From assembly GCF_002906655.1 (NCBI RefSeq), contig NZ_CP025794.1, forward strand, positions 1,116,001-1,180,000: DNA of 64,000 bases. Reading direction: 5' to 3'. Position 1 is the stretch's first letter. Each line of letters opens with the position of its first letter. The notes beneath the pieces are model-generated. The model searched no databases and was not told the origin of the DNA. It worked only from the letters and a program-made list of their open reading frames with translations. This document shows positions 36,669 to 46,254 of this stretch, piece after piece. The stretch is from Vibrio hyugaensis (GTDB lineage Bacteria > Pseudomonadota > Gammaproteobacteria > Enterobacterales > Vibrionaceae). The position numbers and the translations under genes were made by a program.

Positions 36669-38143
36669 TCACCCTCACCTACAGATGATTTCAGTGCATC
36701 ACCAAGAATGCCTTTCAGCTTGTTACGCAGCTCTGTAATCTCTTGTTGCTGCTGTTGATAGCCTTCTAGTAACTCTTGCGGATCATGACTTACCACTTCT
36801 TCTTGATATGGATTCTTAATATCTAGGTTGAAATTGCGCTCGATGATCTCTTCAATCGAGACTTTCCATGCGTGGTTGTTCTCTACACGGCTTGCAAAAC
36901 CGTCTTCTTCATTGCCCCACCAATCAATCTCTTGTTGGAACTCTTCAAACTTCATTGGTTTGGTTTTGCTGTAGTTCTTCACACCTTCTGGGTATGGGTG
37001 CTCGTAGAACCATACTTCTTTTGTTGGCTTACCTTTGGTAAAGAACAGAATATTGGTTTTGATACCTGTGTATGGGTTAAACACGCCATTCGGTAAGCGA
37101 ACGATAGTGTGCAGGTTACACTCTTCAGTCAGCATTTTTTTGATTTTGGTTTTAACGCCTTCACCAAATAAGGTGCCATCTGGCAATACCACGCCTGCTC
37201 GACCGTTGTTTTCATCAAGCACTTCAATAATAAGCTGTAAGAACAGGTCAGCAGTTTCACGAGTTTGCATCTCTGCAGGAAAGTTTTTCTCGATTCCATC
37301 TTCTTCTGTACCACCAAACGGAGGGTTGGTCGCAATCACATTGATGTTACTGTCCCAACTTGAAAGCGGCTTGTTCAGCGTATTACCGTGTTTGATTTGC
37401 ACTGGAACTTCAATACCGTGCAGCATCATGTTGGTGATACACAGTAGATGCGGAAGCTGTTTCTTCTCTACACCGTGGATTTGCTTTTGCAGCGTTTGAT
37501 GGTCAGCCGCCGTTTTCACGTAGTTGTTTTTAACGTGATCGAATGAACAAGCAAGGAAGCCACCCGTACCCGTTGCTGGGTCCATAATAGATTCGCCAAG
37601 CTTCGGATCTAAGCGGTCTACAATAAAACGAGTTACCGCGCGAGGGGTGTAGAATTCACCTGCATTGCCTGCGCTTTGGAGGTCTTTCAGGATTTGCTCG
37701 TAGATATCCCCAAACAAGTGACGTTCATCAGAGTCGGTAAAGTCAATTTCATTAAGCTTGTTGATGACTTGGCGTAGCAACGTACCGTTCTTCATGTAGT
37801 TGAACGCGTCGCTGAACGCTTCTTTTACCACAAAGCCACGCGGGTTCTTATCTACCGGCGCCGTCATGTTCTTTAGATGAAAAAACAGGTCATCGTTTAC
37901 AAATTCCAGCAGTTTGTCGCCCGTAATACCTTCTGCATCTTCTGCCCAATTACGCCACAGATATTTTTCATCAATCGGTGTTTTGTAGTCATCCATTTCC
38001 AGCTCTAGCTCTTCTTCCTGAGCATCGAATACTTTTAGGAATAAAAGCCATGACATTTGACCAAGGCGTTGAGCATCACCATCAACACCTGCGTCTTTAC
38101 GCATAATGTCTTGAATGGATTTAATTACAGAACTGATAGACAT
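36665..38143 (-). CDS. hsdM: Type I restriction-modification DNA adenine methyltransferase HsdM
   Basis: The 492-aa protein has the SAM motif DPATGTGGFLACSF and the catalytic NPPFGGTEEDG (NPPF). The N-terminal HsdM domain is complete (DAGVDGDAQRLGQMSWLLFLKVFDA). It methylates adenines within the HsdS-determined site. It heads the minus-strand hsdM-hsdS-mcrB-mcrC run, in which all junctions are 4 bp overlaps or gaps of 2 bp, so restriction and McrBC-like modules share one operon. Confidence 0.95.
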   Translation of the reverse strand: MSISSVIKSIQDIMRKDAGVDGDAQRLGQMSWLLFLKVFDAQEEELELEMDDYKTPIDEKYLWRNWAEDAEGITGDKLLEFVNDDLFFHLKNMTAPVDKNPRGFVVKEAFSDAFNYMKNGTLLRQVINKLNEIDFTDSDERHLFGDIYEQILKDLQSAGNAGEFYTPRAVTRFIVDRLDPKLGESIMDPATGTGGFLACSFDHVKNNYVKTAADHQTLQKQIHGVEKKQLPHLLCITNMMLHGIEVPVQIKHGNTLNKPLSSWDSNINVIATNPPFGGTEEDGIEKNFPAEMQTRETADLFLQLIIEVLDENNGRAGVVLPDGTLFGEGVKTKIKKMLTEECNLHTIVRLPNGVFNPYTGIKTNILFFTKGKPTKEVWFYEHPYPEGVKNYSKTKPMKFEEFQQEIDWWGNEEDGFASRVENNHAWKVSIEEIIERNFNLDIKNPYQEEVVSHDPQELLEGYQQQQQEITELRNKLKGILGDALKSSVGEGE

Positions 38144-38292
38144 ATTTTACTACTTTAGCTAACTGAAAATTGGGGCGAATTATAGCAGAACATCGCTCGA
38201 AAAAATCGATTTATGTCTATGAATGTAGGCGTATAATCACGCTAGAATTATAGATTCAATAAATACTTATAAGTCAATCATGTTAGTTGCTA

Positions 38293-38688
38293 ATGAAAAT
38301 AGAATGCCCCCATTGCCAAGCCGATAATGACATCGAGTTTGCTGAGAATATCTCCTGTAAAGAGTGCGAGAAGAGTTTTAAAGGCTTTAGCTTTAGTAAG
38401 CGAAGATGGGTATCAGCAAGTACCACATTGCTTATTGGTGCTTTTGGTGGTTACCAAGTGAATAATGCTTTCGATGAAGAACGCTATCCTCTGGAAGTGG
38501 AGTACGCGATCATAGATACCTGCGTGAATTCTTCCCAAAATATGGTCGATGTAAGCTGGTATGAAAACAAGCGAGATACTTGTTTATGTGCGATGAGTAA
38601 AACTGAAAAAGCCATCCCGTATTCGGAATATAAAGCTGACAACAAGCCGTTTATCGCAGCATTCATCCACAACTCTAAAAGCTGTTGA
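38293..38688 (+). CDS. Small zinc-ribbon membrane protein
   Basis: The start is taken at the ATG at 38293 (MKIECPHCQADND); a TTG two codons upstream is also in frame. The 131-aa product has an N-terminal zinc ribbon (CPHC ... CKEC) followed by a short hydrophobic segment (STTLLIGAFGGYQV, about residues 44-57) and a Cys-containing C-terminal domain. It is divergent from hsdM. Function is unknown. I recall similar proteins beside type I restriction loci. Confidence 0.6.
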   Translation: MKIECPHCQADNDIEFAENISCKECEKSFKGFSFSKRRWVSASTTLLIGAFGGYQVNNAFDEERYPLEVEYAIIDTCVNSSQNMVDVSWYENKRDTCLCAMSKTEKAIPYSEYKADNKPFIAAFIHNSKSC

Positions 38689-38735
38689 GTAAATAAACGA
38701 AAAAGAGGCGCTAGTGCGCCTCTGGGTATGTACAG

Positions 38736-38852
38736 CTATTTGTTTTTAGGGGTATTTCCTCGACCACCGCTCGATGGTTTGCCCGTCGTGCTTGGGTAAT
38801 TTGGATTCGGCTTAGCACCACCTTTTGGTGTACTTGAAGCTGGTTTATTCAT
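38736..38852 (-). CDS. Very small Pro/Gly/Asn-rich protein (38 aa)
   Basis: An open frame not longer than 38 codons, MNKPASSTPKGGAKPNPNYP then STTGKPSSGGRGNTPKNK. AGGAG precedes the ATG at 38852. Low-complexity, hydrophilic and basic. It lies 9 bp after the next small gene on the same strand. Function unknown. Confidence 0.55.
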   Translation of the reverse strand: MNKPASSTPKGGAKPNPNYPSTTGKPSSGGRGNTPKNK

Positions 38853-38861
38853 GATGAACTC

Positions 38862-39011
38862 CTATTTCCCTTGTTTTTGGTTGTGAGCAGCCGCGCGTTG
38901 AGCTCGGCCAGCAAAGTCACCTTTAGGAACTTGCCCACCATTTTGTTTTGCGGCATTACCTTGGATGCGAGCAGCGGCTTCTGGTGTCATTGGTGTTTTA
39001 TTTTTAGACAT
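38862..39011 (-). CDS. Very small basic Ala/Gln-rich protein (49 aa)
   Basis: MSKNKTPMTPEAAARIQGNA starts the 49-aa product, which ends ...RAAAHNQKQGK. AAAGGAA precedes the ATG at 39011. The TPEAAARIQ segment resembles small conserved proteins of the seed-maturation type seen near restriction genes in gamma-proteobacteria. It forms a two-gene unit with the 38-aa frame. Confidence 0.6.
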   Translation of the reverse strand: MSKNKTPMTPEAAARIQGNAAKQNGGQVPKGDFAGRAQRAAAHNQKQGK

Positions 39012-39087
39012 GTTGTTTTCCTTTTTAACGTTTATTTGAGGTGTCTTCGCTAAGACAAAATCAGACTATCAACACCAGTGGGGACAT

Positions 39088-39438
39088 ATGGGGACAAAGC
39101 AACAACAAATTCAAAATGCACTCAATACGCTTGGTTGGAGCCATGCAAAATTTGCCGATGTACTTTATGAAGAGCTTTATGGCAGCGATGACTTTAAAGA
39201 AACAGATCATCAAGAAATCAATAAATTAGCACAAAAGCTTAAAAAACAACTTCAGCGTTCATCGACAAATGAAGCGATACTCGACCGGTACCTTCGTACA
39301 CTCTCAGAACACCCAGACTATCAGGCGCTCAATTTAGGAATGATTCAGCCACAGTACGTGCCTCATCATTGTCTTGATGAGAATATGATGGCTCAATTGC
39401 GGGAAGTATCCATAGAGCTGGATGAGGAACAAACTTAA
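39088..39438 (+). CDS. Small helix-turn-helix-like protein
   Basis: The 116-aa protein starts MGTKQQQIQNALNTLGWSHA and has a putative helix-turn-helix near its N-terminus (KFADVLYEELYG). The remainder is helical and acidic. It runs opposite to its neighbours and converges with the next gene, overlapping its end by 4 bp. It could regulate the hsd region (inference). The family is not recognised. Confidence 0.6.
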   Translation: MGTKQQQIQNALNTLGWSHAKFADVLYEELYGSDDFKETDHQEINKLAQKLKKQLQRSSTNEAILDRYLRTLSEHPDYQALNLGMIQPQYVPHHCLDENMMAQLREVSIELDEEQT

Positions 39439-40226
39439 ATTTCGGTAGCAACTACCTGAGCTGAAGAGAGCGCACGAGCTTTAGATATATCAAGCTCATA
39501 TGCTTTGAGGTTGTCGTAGTATCTAGCATGAGATATGGCCAACTGAATGTTTCCGAAATAGACTTCATCGAGGCGCCCATTGGCATATTGAATCACCATA
39601 AGATCATCAACCTTATCAAGCGTCTTTTCTGAAATACGAACAAAGCCACTCTTCTGAGCTGTCGTTTTGACACTAATTCGTCTTCCATCTTGCGCCAAAA
39701 CATCGAAACCATGTTGATTCACAACGTGAGAGATGGTGCCGTTCACTGTGAGAGCACAATAAAACTCTCCCAAACGACCAATCAGATGCCTTGCCTCAGT
39801 CGGCTTTACACCTAATTGCTCGACCTCGAACTTGATCAGTTCTAAGTACTTATCATGCAGATCTTTTACATTTTCTAGACTTAGGCCACCTGAAGCACTA
39901 CTTACCTCGGTGTAAGACTCCGACAACCAAGGCTTACATGATGCGCACTCTTGGGAGAACTGCCCGGAGCTTTCGCCCTCAGCACGAGTCCAAGCCCTTA
40001 GAGAGTCAATTGTTGGTGCGCATATTTTGATATAGTCCCTAGAGGTAAACGCCCCATCACCTTGCCAGCTCTGTCTGGTTGTGACGTGTCGACAGGACGC
40101 TTTATGTAGGACGCGATACGCTTTACGTTTGGTACGAGTTGTATTGACAACAAACCCAGTTTCATTGAGCTCTACCCACTTCAAATACTCAGCATCATTA
40201 TCGATAAATACTTTGTAATCCATCAC
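39435..40226 (-). CDS. DUF6998-like putative nuclease-fold protein
   Basis: The 263-aa protein has a C-terminal domain with the layout of a PD-(D/E)XK-like fold: RHLIGRLGEFYCALTVNG, then NQHGFDVLAQDGRRISVKTT (D and VKT in active-site positions). The N-terminal half has two Cys clusters (HKASCRH, SQECASCKPW) that may bind zinc. It lies 9 bp downstream of hsdR on the same strand, so it probably belongs to the restriction operon. A role as accessory nuclease is inferred. Confidence 0.6.
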   Translation of the reverse strand: MMDYKVFIDNDAEYLKWVELNETGFVVNTTRTKRKAYRVLHKASCRHVTTRQSWQGDGAFTSRDYIKICAPTIDSLRAWTRAEGESSGQFSQECASCKPWLSESYTEVSSASGGLSLENVKDLHDKYLELIKFEVEQLGVKPTEARHLIGRLGEFYCALTVNGTISHVVNQHGFDVLAQDGRRISVKTTAQKSGFVRISEKTLDKVDDLMVIQYANGRLDEVYFGNIQLAISHARYYDNLKAYELDISKARALSSAQVVATEI

Positions 40227-40235
40227 AAATATCCA

Positions 40236-42677
40236 CTATGCAGAGCGATAGATAGCTTCTTCTAGCTCCTTAACGGCGGCAAGATATTTAGGTTTACCAC
40301 CAAAGCCTTTCTTGATGATTTCAATCGGTCGACCCATTTCATCGAAAGGTTTTACTTTCAATACATGAATATTTTCAATCTCTTGAACGCCTTCATCCGC
40401 GTACTTATCCAGTAGATTATTCAGTACCTGCTGTGCTGTTTCACCGTACTTAGTGAAGTAGTTGCGCTTTTTCACGTTCTCCGCTCGCTCTTTTCGAGTC
40501 AATGGCGGTTGGTCATATACAACGTGACAAATCATATCAAATGGGTCCATGTCTTTGCCCACTTCTTGCTCCAACGCTTCCCATATAATGCCGAGCTCAG
40601 CAAGTTCATCAATAATGGCTTGCTTGCGATCTGCATCATTCCATTTCTTGGTGAAATCATCCATTGACGCAAACTGCGTTGCCATTGCTTTGCGGGTATA
40701 GTCTTTAAATGATTCCGTTACCAATTTACCGTCACTGTCATAGTACTGGACACGCTCCGCGACCTTAGTTACCGAAACACCAGACACATAAAACTTGCGC
40801 ACTTCTTCTTGAATCGGTTCATCTCCACCTTCAGAGGTGTTACCTCCATCCGTTGGGGTATCTGTTGGCGTCGTCGGTTTAGAAATTGTAGTGGGGTCTA
40901 TATCATCCTCGAAAGACGAGTCATCTGCCCCTTTATCACCTGTACCATCGACAATATCGTTGAGATCATCTGGGTTTTCAAAATCTTCTGGTTTAGTAAC
41001 TTTTACCCTTTCTGGTGTACCGTCAAAACGTTCATCTGCAAAGAGTTCTGTCGCCTTTTTGAAGTCAAGAATAGAGAACCACAGCTTACCAAATCGGTCA
41101 TCAATACGCGTGCCCCGACCAATGATCTGCTTGAATTTGGTCATGGATTTGATCGTCGAATCAAGTACAACCAATTTACATGTCTTTGCGTCGACCCCCG
41201 TCGTCATCAATTCAGATGTTGTTGCAATCACCGGATATGCTTTTTTCGGGTTAATGAAGTTATCAAGCTGAGCTTTGCCGATTTCATCATCCCCTGTAAT
41301 CTTCATTACGTATTTTTCGTTTTTCGCCATTTGCTCTGGGTTGCAGTTAGCAATGGCACGTCGCATACGCTCTGCATGGTCGACGTCGTTACAAAATACG
41401 ATGGTTTTCGCCATCGGATCTGTACGTTTTAAATATTTAGTAATGGTTTGAGCAACTAATGCTGTTCGCTCATCTATCACCATTGTTCGGTCGAAATCTT
41501 TTTGGTTGTAGATGCGATCAGTGATGGTTTCCCCATGCTTGTCTTTCTGACCTTTGGTTGGACGCCAACCTTGTAAGTCTACATCGAGATCGACACGAAC
41601 CACTTTGTAAGGAGCGAGGAATCCATCTTCGATCCCTTGCTTTAGAGAATAGGTATAAGCAGGCTCACCAAAATATTCAATATTAGAAACTTCGTCTGTT
41701 TCTTTTGGCGTAGCAGTCAAACCAATTTGAGTAGCGGAACTAAAATATTCCAGAATTTCTCGCCAAGCGCTGTCTTCAGACGCACTACCGCGATGACACT
41801 CGTCAACAACAATTAAGTCAAAGAAGTCAGGGCTCACGTTCTTAAAGATTTTCTTCTGCTCTTCCTGCCCCGTCATCGCTTGGTAGAGACCTAGGTGAAT
41901 TTCAAAAGCAGGATCGATATTGCGGTTTCCAATTTTGGTCATGGCAGTACCAAATGGCTGGAAATCGTTGTTCTTCGTTTGGTCAACTAAGATATTGCGA
42001 TCTGCCAAAAACAAAATGCGCTTTTTCGCACCGGACTTCCATAAACGCCAAATGATCTGAAATGCTGTGTAGGTTTTCCCCGTGCCCGTTGCCATCACCA
42101 GCAACACTCTGTTCTTTCCTTCAGAGACAGCTTCAATGGTTTTGTTAATCGCATTTAATTGGTAGTAACGCGGAGATTTACCGCTTCCATCATCGTAGTA
42201 AGCTTGTGTAATTAGCGGCAGTTGCTCGTCTGAGTAACCTTTCCATTGGCAGTATTTTTCCCACAACATTTGAGGGGATGGGAAGTCTTCGAGTCTGATT
42301 TCTGTTTCTAGTTGCGCAGGGTTCGTTTTGTCATGAAATACAAACCCATCACCATTACTAGCAAACACAAACGGAACATCCAGTAGTGACGCATAATCCA
42401 AGCCTTGCTGCATTCCCTTACCAATTTCGTGCTTGTTCGCTTTCGCTTCCACTACAGCAAGCGGCATACTTGGTTTGTGATACAGCACAATATCAGCAGA
42501 CTTCACTTTCTTACGTGCGGCAATCTGACCACGAACCACAACTTTACCGTCACGCAGTTTTACTTCTTGGCGGATTTGGTTCATGTCATCCCAGCCATTT
42601 TCTTTAATAGCGGGAAGAATGAACTTGGAGATGATGTCGGCTTCAGACAGCTGAGACTTGGAGAACTTTTCGACCAT
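40236..42677 (-). CDS. hsdR: Type I restriction enzyme motor-nuclease subunit HsdR
   Basis: The 813-aa protein has an N-terminal nuclease motif ([20 protein letters not shown]), then SF2 translocase motifs: [15 protein letters not shown] (Walker A), [13 protein letters not shown] (DECH) and GLTATP. The helicase C-terminal part is followed by an acidic Thr/Asp-rich linker (about residues 585-620) and the EcoEI-type C-terminal domain. It cleaves DNA after ATP-driven translocation together with HsdM and HsdS. The gene is separated from hsdM by five small genes on both strands. Confidence 0.93.
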   Translation of the reverse strand: MVEKFSKSQLSEADIISKFILPAIKENGWDDMNQIRQEVKLRDGKVVVRGQIAARKKVKSADIVLYHKPSMPLAVVEAKANKHEIGKGMQQGLDYASLLDVPFVFASNGDGFVFHDKTNPAQLETEIRLEDFPSPQMLWEKYCQWKGYSDEQLPLITQAYYDDGSGKSPRYYQLNAINKTIEAVSEGKNRVLLVMATGTGKTYTAFQIIWRLWKSGAKKRILFLADRNILVDQTKNNDFQPFGTAMTKIGNRNIDPAFEIHLGLYQAMTGQEEQKKIFKNVSPDFFDLIVVDECHRGSASEDSAWREILEYFSSATQIGLTATPKETDEVSNIEYFGEPAYTYSLKQGIEDGFLAPYKVVRVDLDVDLQGWRPTKGQKDKHGETITDRIYNQKDFDRTMVIDERTALVAQTITKYLKRTDPMAKTIVFCNDVDHAERMRRAIANCNPEQMAKNEKYVMKITGDDEIGKAQLDNFINPKKAYPVIATTSELMTTGVDAKTCKLVVLDSTIKSMTKFKQIIGRGTRIDDRFGKLWFSILDFKKATELFADERFDGTPERVKVTKPEDFENPDDLNDIVDGTGDKGADDSSFEDDIDPTTISKPTTPTDTPTDGGNTSEGGDEPIQEEVRKFYVSGVSVTKVAERVQYYDSDGKLVTESFKDYTRKAMATQFASMDDFTKKWNDADRKQAIIDELAELGIIWEALEQEVGKDMDPFDMICHVVYDQPPLTRKERAENVKKRNYFTKYGETAQQVLNNLLDKYADEGVQEIENIHVLKVKPFDEMGRPIEIIKKGFGGKPKYLAAVKELEEAIYRSA

Positions 42678-42800
42678 ACGACTTTGATTCCATACTGAAT
42701 TGCGACGGATTATATAACAAAGTTCATATGGGTGAAGAATAAGAACGCAACAATAGTATGGTTAATGGGTAATCCGATCACAAATTGTAGGCTTGGGAGA

Positions 42801-44186
42801 TTAAACATAGTCAAAAGCCGCTATCACTCGCTCTCGAAAGGCCCCTAACTTGATACGTTCTGATTCTTCAAAGGCTAAAAAATCACTATTCGTACTTTCA
42901 ATAAAAGTACCTGTAGCCCACTCAAGTTTTCGAAAATCGTTTTTTCGTGATTCATACGTTGTGCCAGCCTCTTCCGAAGATGAGTTTGCACAACGTGGAA
43001 TTACTGAGTTTTCAATACCAACAAACATACAAGACTCTGGGATATCTTCTTCTACACGTTCTGCGAACTTGACCAAGCTTTCTTCAGCAAAGGTATATAA
43101 CCATGCTTCTTGGTTAGGTGAGTCATTAACTCTCAATATTCTCCCAAGGACTTGTCTAAAATAGAGTTCCGTTTTGACCGAACTCATATGGCAACAAACC
43201 TGCAGCCGAGGGATATCCGTTCCTTCACTTATCATTCCAACACTAACTATCCATTGAACATTCGAGTGACGAAAAGACTCAATTTCATTCAACGGATTAT
43301 CATGATGATAAGTCACGATGCATGCCGATTGATTAAAGTGTTCAACAAGCCGCGTTTGAATATCTTTCGCGTGCTTGATAGAAGCAGCCACCACCAACCC
43401 GCCTGCGTTTGGCGAAATTTCCCTGATCTGCGCTAGCTTTTTACAGGCACTATTCAAGATGTAATCCATTGCCTCTTCATTGTGAATTACGCTTTGATAA
43501 GAAACATCGGATTCTTTAAGGCATTCCAAAATGGAAGCAAAATTCTGATTACTATTACCAATCTGGATACTCAAATGCTCGTTGTCTATCAAGGCAATTT
43601 TAGGTTGGCGACATACACCATCAAAAACTGCCTGTTGCAAGCCGTATTGATAATCGCAAACAAGCATGCCTTCTGGATCAGAATACTCAGCCATAACAAT
43701 CGGTAAACGGTCAGAGCGCCAAGGAGTACCCGATAGAGCCAGAGTATAACGAGCAAAGCTTTGTATTTTTGACACAATCTCTAGCCCCCATGAATTTGAC
43801 CGCCCCTCATAATCAAACGAGCAGTGGTGGATCTCATCAAATACGACTAATACCCGATATTTACTAACGGTGCTCCAGAAGTTTTCATCTAAAAAACGGA
43901 TGGATTGATAGGTGTAAGAGCCCCCAAGAGACCCCAAGCCTCCATTAAAGGAACATTCCAATTTCCATGAAAAGGTGTTTTTCATCCCTTCGGCAACCGA
44001 AAGCGACGGTGAAAAACAGAGAACTAAGTCAATCATACCTTCTTGAAAAAGACGCTTAGCAACCTCTGCTGCCATGACCGTTTTACCCGCACCAGGAGTG
44101 GCTTGACAGAAAAAATGTGGGCGTCGATTTGATGAAAACTTATTGATAGCCTGATCTACGCACTCAGCTTGCCATGTTCTCAACAT
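42801..44186 (-). CDS. SF2 DEAD/DEAH-type helicase
   Basis: The 461-aa protein has FFCQATPGAGKTVMAAEVAK (Walker A), VVFDEIHHCSFD (DEIH) and LALSGTPWRSD. The second RecA-like domain contains IVSVGMISEGTDIPRLQV and FRQVLGRILRV. It is a complete helicase module without a nuclease domain. It overlaps the upstream 181-aa gene by 7 bp. The operon starts at a promoter region with two Xre-type operators, so it may be controlled together with the transposition genes. Confidence 0.85.
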   Translation of the reverse strand: MLRTWQAECVDQAINKFSSNRRPHFFCQATPGAGKTVMAAEVAKRLFQEGMIDLVLCFSPSLSVAEGMKNTFSWKLECSFNGGLGSLGGSYTYQSIRFLDENFWSTVSKYRVLVVFDEIHHCSFDYEGRSNSWGLEIVSKIQSFARYTLALSGTPWRSDRLPIVMAEYSDPEGMLVCDYQYGLQQAVFDGVCRQPKIALIDNEHLSIQIGNSNQNFASILECLKESDVSYQSVIHNEEAMDYILNSACKKLAQIREISPNAGGLVVAASIKHAKDIQTRLVEHFNQSACIVTYHHDNPLNEIESFRHSNVQWIVSVGMISEGTDIPRLQVCCHMSSVKTELYFRQVLGRILRVNDSPNQEAWLYTFAEESLVKFAERVEEDIPESCMFVGIENSVIPRCANSSSEEAGTTYESRKNDFRKLEWATGTFIESTNSDFLAFEESERIKLGAFRERVIAAFDYV

Positions 44187-44725
44187 CTTTGGGCATTACC
44201 TTGCACCACTTGCATCCAGTTCGTTAGTGCATTAATTCTGCCCAATAGCTTAGCTGAGCGCTCTCTTGCCGAATTAAATAGTGGTTGTATCTCTTGCTTG
44301 TTGTTTGGAAAGCGCACTAGTAACGATTGATACTCTTCTATTTCCCCCAGAGTAATCGCTAGCTCACCTTCATGTTGTTTTTTCTCTTGCTCCAGTGTAT
44401 TTAGGGAAGAATCGAGAATTTGACCAGACACTGATTCCTTAGTGGCCTTTCTTTTGCAGGGCGTTCTCGGCTCGATTATGAGTGCTTTGAAGTCGTTAGT
44501 TTGATGGTAGCGCTTGTCCCTGCGAGTCCCAGTGACAGAAAGCCAGCCTTTCTCCTCAAATGATAAAAGTTGCTTGTAAACATACTTTCGAGCGTCGTCC
44601 CTACTCGAAAAGGCTGAAGTACCGTTTAACAAGGCATCCCTAGCATCTATAACAGAGAAGTCATCCATCCCTTTTTCAATCAATAGGTTAAACATATCAG
44701 GGTTAATTCTGGTTACTTTCTTCAT
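44180..44725 (-). CDS. Winged-helix-like protein in an operon with the helicase
   Basis: The 181-aa protein has an N-terminal region (DDARKYVYKQLLSFEEKGWLSVTGTRRDKRYHQT) that looks like a winged helix with its beta wing, followed by a coiled-coil C-terminal half (LNTLEQEKKQHEGELAITLGEIEEYQ). It overlaps the helicase gene and shares its promoter. It could be a DNA-binding adaptor of the helicase (inference). I do not recognise the family. Confidence 0.65.
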   Translation of the reverse strand: MKKVTRINPDMFNLLIEKGMDDFSVIDARDALLNGTSAFSSRDDARKYVYKQLLSFEEKGWLSVTGTRRDKRYHQTNDFKALIIEPRTPCKRKATKESVSGQILDSSLNTLEQEKKQHEGELAITLGEIEEYQSLLVRFPNNKQEIQPLFNSARERSAKLLGRINALTNWMQVVQGNAQRC

Positions 44726-44747
44726 GTGACTCTTGCACGCAATAAAA

Positions 44748-44764
44748 ACTTAGGATTGCTAAGT
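44748..44764. promoter_or_regulatory. Xre operator 1 in the divergent helicase/xre promoter region
   Basis: ACTTAG-GATTG-CTAAGT. It lies 22 bp upstream of the start of the winged-helix/helicase operon. It has the same core as the sites at 44781-44799 and 26868-26894. Confidence 0.82.
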
Positions 44765-44780
44765 ATACAAAAATCAGTAA

Positions 44781-44799
44781 AACTTAGACAATCTAAGTT
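44781..44799. promoter_or_regulatory. Xre operator 2 in the divergent helicase/xre promoter region
   Basis: AACTTAG-ACAAT-CTAAGTT, 27 bp before the xre start codon. The spacing from operator 1 is 34 bp centre to centre, about three helical turns. Autoregulation by Xre is the simplest reading. Confidence 0.82.
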
Positions 44800-44826
44800 A
44801 TCTAAAGGTTGAAAAGAAATGTGTAA

Positions 44827-45135
44827 GTGCAGAAAGACAACCCAATCCCAGCGAGGCTCAAAGCTGCGCGTAAAAAAGCCAAGATCACCCAAAAAGATTT
44901 AGGGGTGAAAATTGGTATGGAACCAAGTTCTGCTAGTGGGCGAATGAACCATTATGAGAAAGGTAGACACGTACCAGATATTGGTACACTCGAACGTATG
45001 GCTGAAGAGTTAGATGTTCCCTTGAACTACTTTTTCTGTAGGAACGAGTTGAGCGCTGAATTGGCGTGTGCCATTGATAAGATGACTGATGAAGAGAAGG
45101 CAGCGTTGCTGACGAATCTAAAGAGCGAGGGTTAA
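44827..45135 (+). CDS. Xre-family regulator of the transposon
   Basis: The 102-aa protein has a complete helix-turn-helix (ARLKAARKKAKITQKDLGVKIGMEPSSASGRMNHYEKGRHVPDIGTLERMAEEL, residues about 8-60). It starts at a GTG. It lies between the helicase operon and tnsC. The three identical operator cores at its own promoter and at tniQ make it the likely repressor. In I-F3 transposons Xre proteins are known to control guide and cas expression. Here it is tail-to-tail with tnsC, 3 bp apart. Confidence 0.9.
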   Translation: MQKDNPIPARLKAARKKAKITQKDLGVKIGMEPSSASGRMNHYEKGRHVPDIGTLERMAEELDVPLNYFFCRNELSAELACAIDKMTDEEKAALLTNLKSEG

Positions 45136-45138
45136 TAG

Positions 45139-46254
45139 TTAAGCTTTAAGTCCATTTTTGGTCAATAACATGCTCAGCGGAATTGCATCCGTAAATCGTG
45201 GAGCAAGTATCTTATCTTCCAAAGCAATGGCATTTACGTTGTAAGACGATCCAGAGTCAATTTGATGAAAACAAAGATCCTCTACAGGACAATTGAAGGG
45301 ATTATCCAAATAGGGAAACTTAAATGAAAACGTACGCGACAATAACGCTTTATCTATCGTATCGACGTTCTCATTGAAACTCATAAGTAGTGCATCTTTC
45401 AAGAAGTGCTTCAACGCTCGGCACTCCCCTCGGCACATAACGAACAAAGGAAATAACACTTCGTTTTTTGTAAGCAATGGCGGCTCATCAAAGCCCATTC
45501 TCGCACTCAAGCCCGCGACAAATTTGGCAAAATGTTTTTTTTGCTCCAAGTCAAAGCCATAAGGTCCCGATCCACTCAAATGGCTGTTAGCTTTCAACAG
45601 CTTAAAATAATGAATCTTTCGTCTCCAACTTAATCGTGAATTCCATTGTGGCTCTGTCGCTATGACATCAGCATATGGCATACCGACCAACACAAACGAG
45701 ACTTTTGCTTCTTCACTTATATATTTGAACGTATTAGCAATAGCTTGCCTTTCTTCTGCTGTAGAAAATTCCACAAGCTCTTGAATTTCATTGACGATAA
45801 TCAGCTCAACAGATTTACGTTTAAGTTGTGTTACGACAGCCTCACCAAGGGCAATTTCATTAAGTCGACGGGTACCTCTTCCGCCGGACTTTCCATTTAA
45901 ATCGACTAAAAACTGCGTAAGCGTACTCTGTTCATTTATACGACTCGGCACTCTGGTGCTAAGAACAGGTTGTTTGCTCCAAGTTGAACTCGCCGGAAAG
46001 CGTGATAAGTAGTTGTTAATCAGCGCGGTCTTTCCACTGCCGGTCTCACCTGTTAACAAGAAAGACTCAGGTTCACCACCAAGAGAGTGGTTAAAACGAA
46101 GTTGATCGAAAATAGAGTAGATTTCAGCAATTGCAGGGTATTCAATAAAGCAGGTTTCAAAGGATCTTAGCTGTTCAAACTGCCTAGATGTTAAGTTCAA
46201 ATTAATACCCCTCAATATCTTCAAAATCATCATCAGATAACCGCTCTGAGACAT
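45139..46254 (-). CDS. tnsC: TnsC, AAA+ ATPase regulator of transposition
   Basis: The protein is up to 371 aa, with Walker A FLLTGETGSGKTALINNYL and Walker B ELIIVNEIQELVEF. The AAA module is followed by a C-terminal Cys-containing region. The start is uncertain. The open frame begins at 46254 inside tnsB and has ATGs at 46233 and 46230. GAGGGG also precedes a TTG at 46200, just behind the tnsB stop, which would give 353 aa. TnsC filaments connect the TniQ-Cascade complex to TnsA and TnsB. Confidence 0.93.
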   Translation of the reverse strand: MSQSGYLMMILKILRGINLNLTSRQFEQLRSFETCFIEYPAIAEIYSIFDQLRFNHSLGGEPESFLLTGETGSGKTALINNYLSRFPASSTWSKQPVLSTRVPSRINEQSTLTQFLVDLNGKSGGRGTRRLNEIALGEAVVTQLKRKSVELIIVNEIQELVEFSTAEERQAIANTFKYISEEAKVSFVLVGMPYADVIATEPQWNSRLSWRRKIHYFKLLKANSHLSGSGPYGFDLEQKKHFAKFVAGLSARMGFDEPPLLTKNEVLFPLFVMCRGECRALKHFLKDALLMSFNENVDTIDKALLSRTFSFKFPYLDNPFNCPVEDLCFHQIDSGSSYNVNAIALEDKILAPRFTDAIPLSMLLTKNGLKA

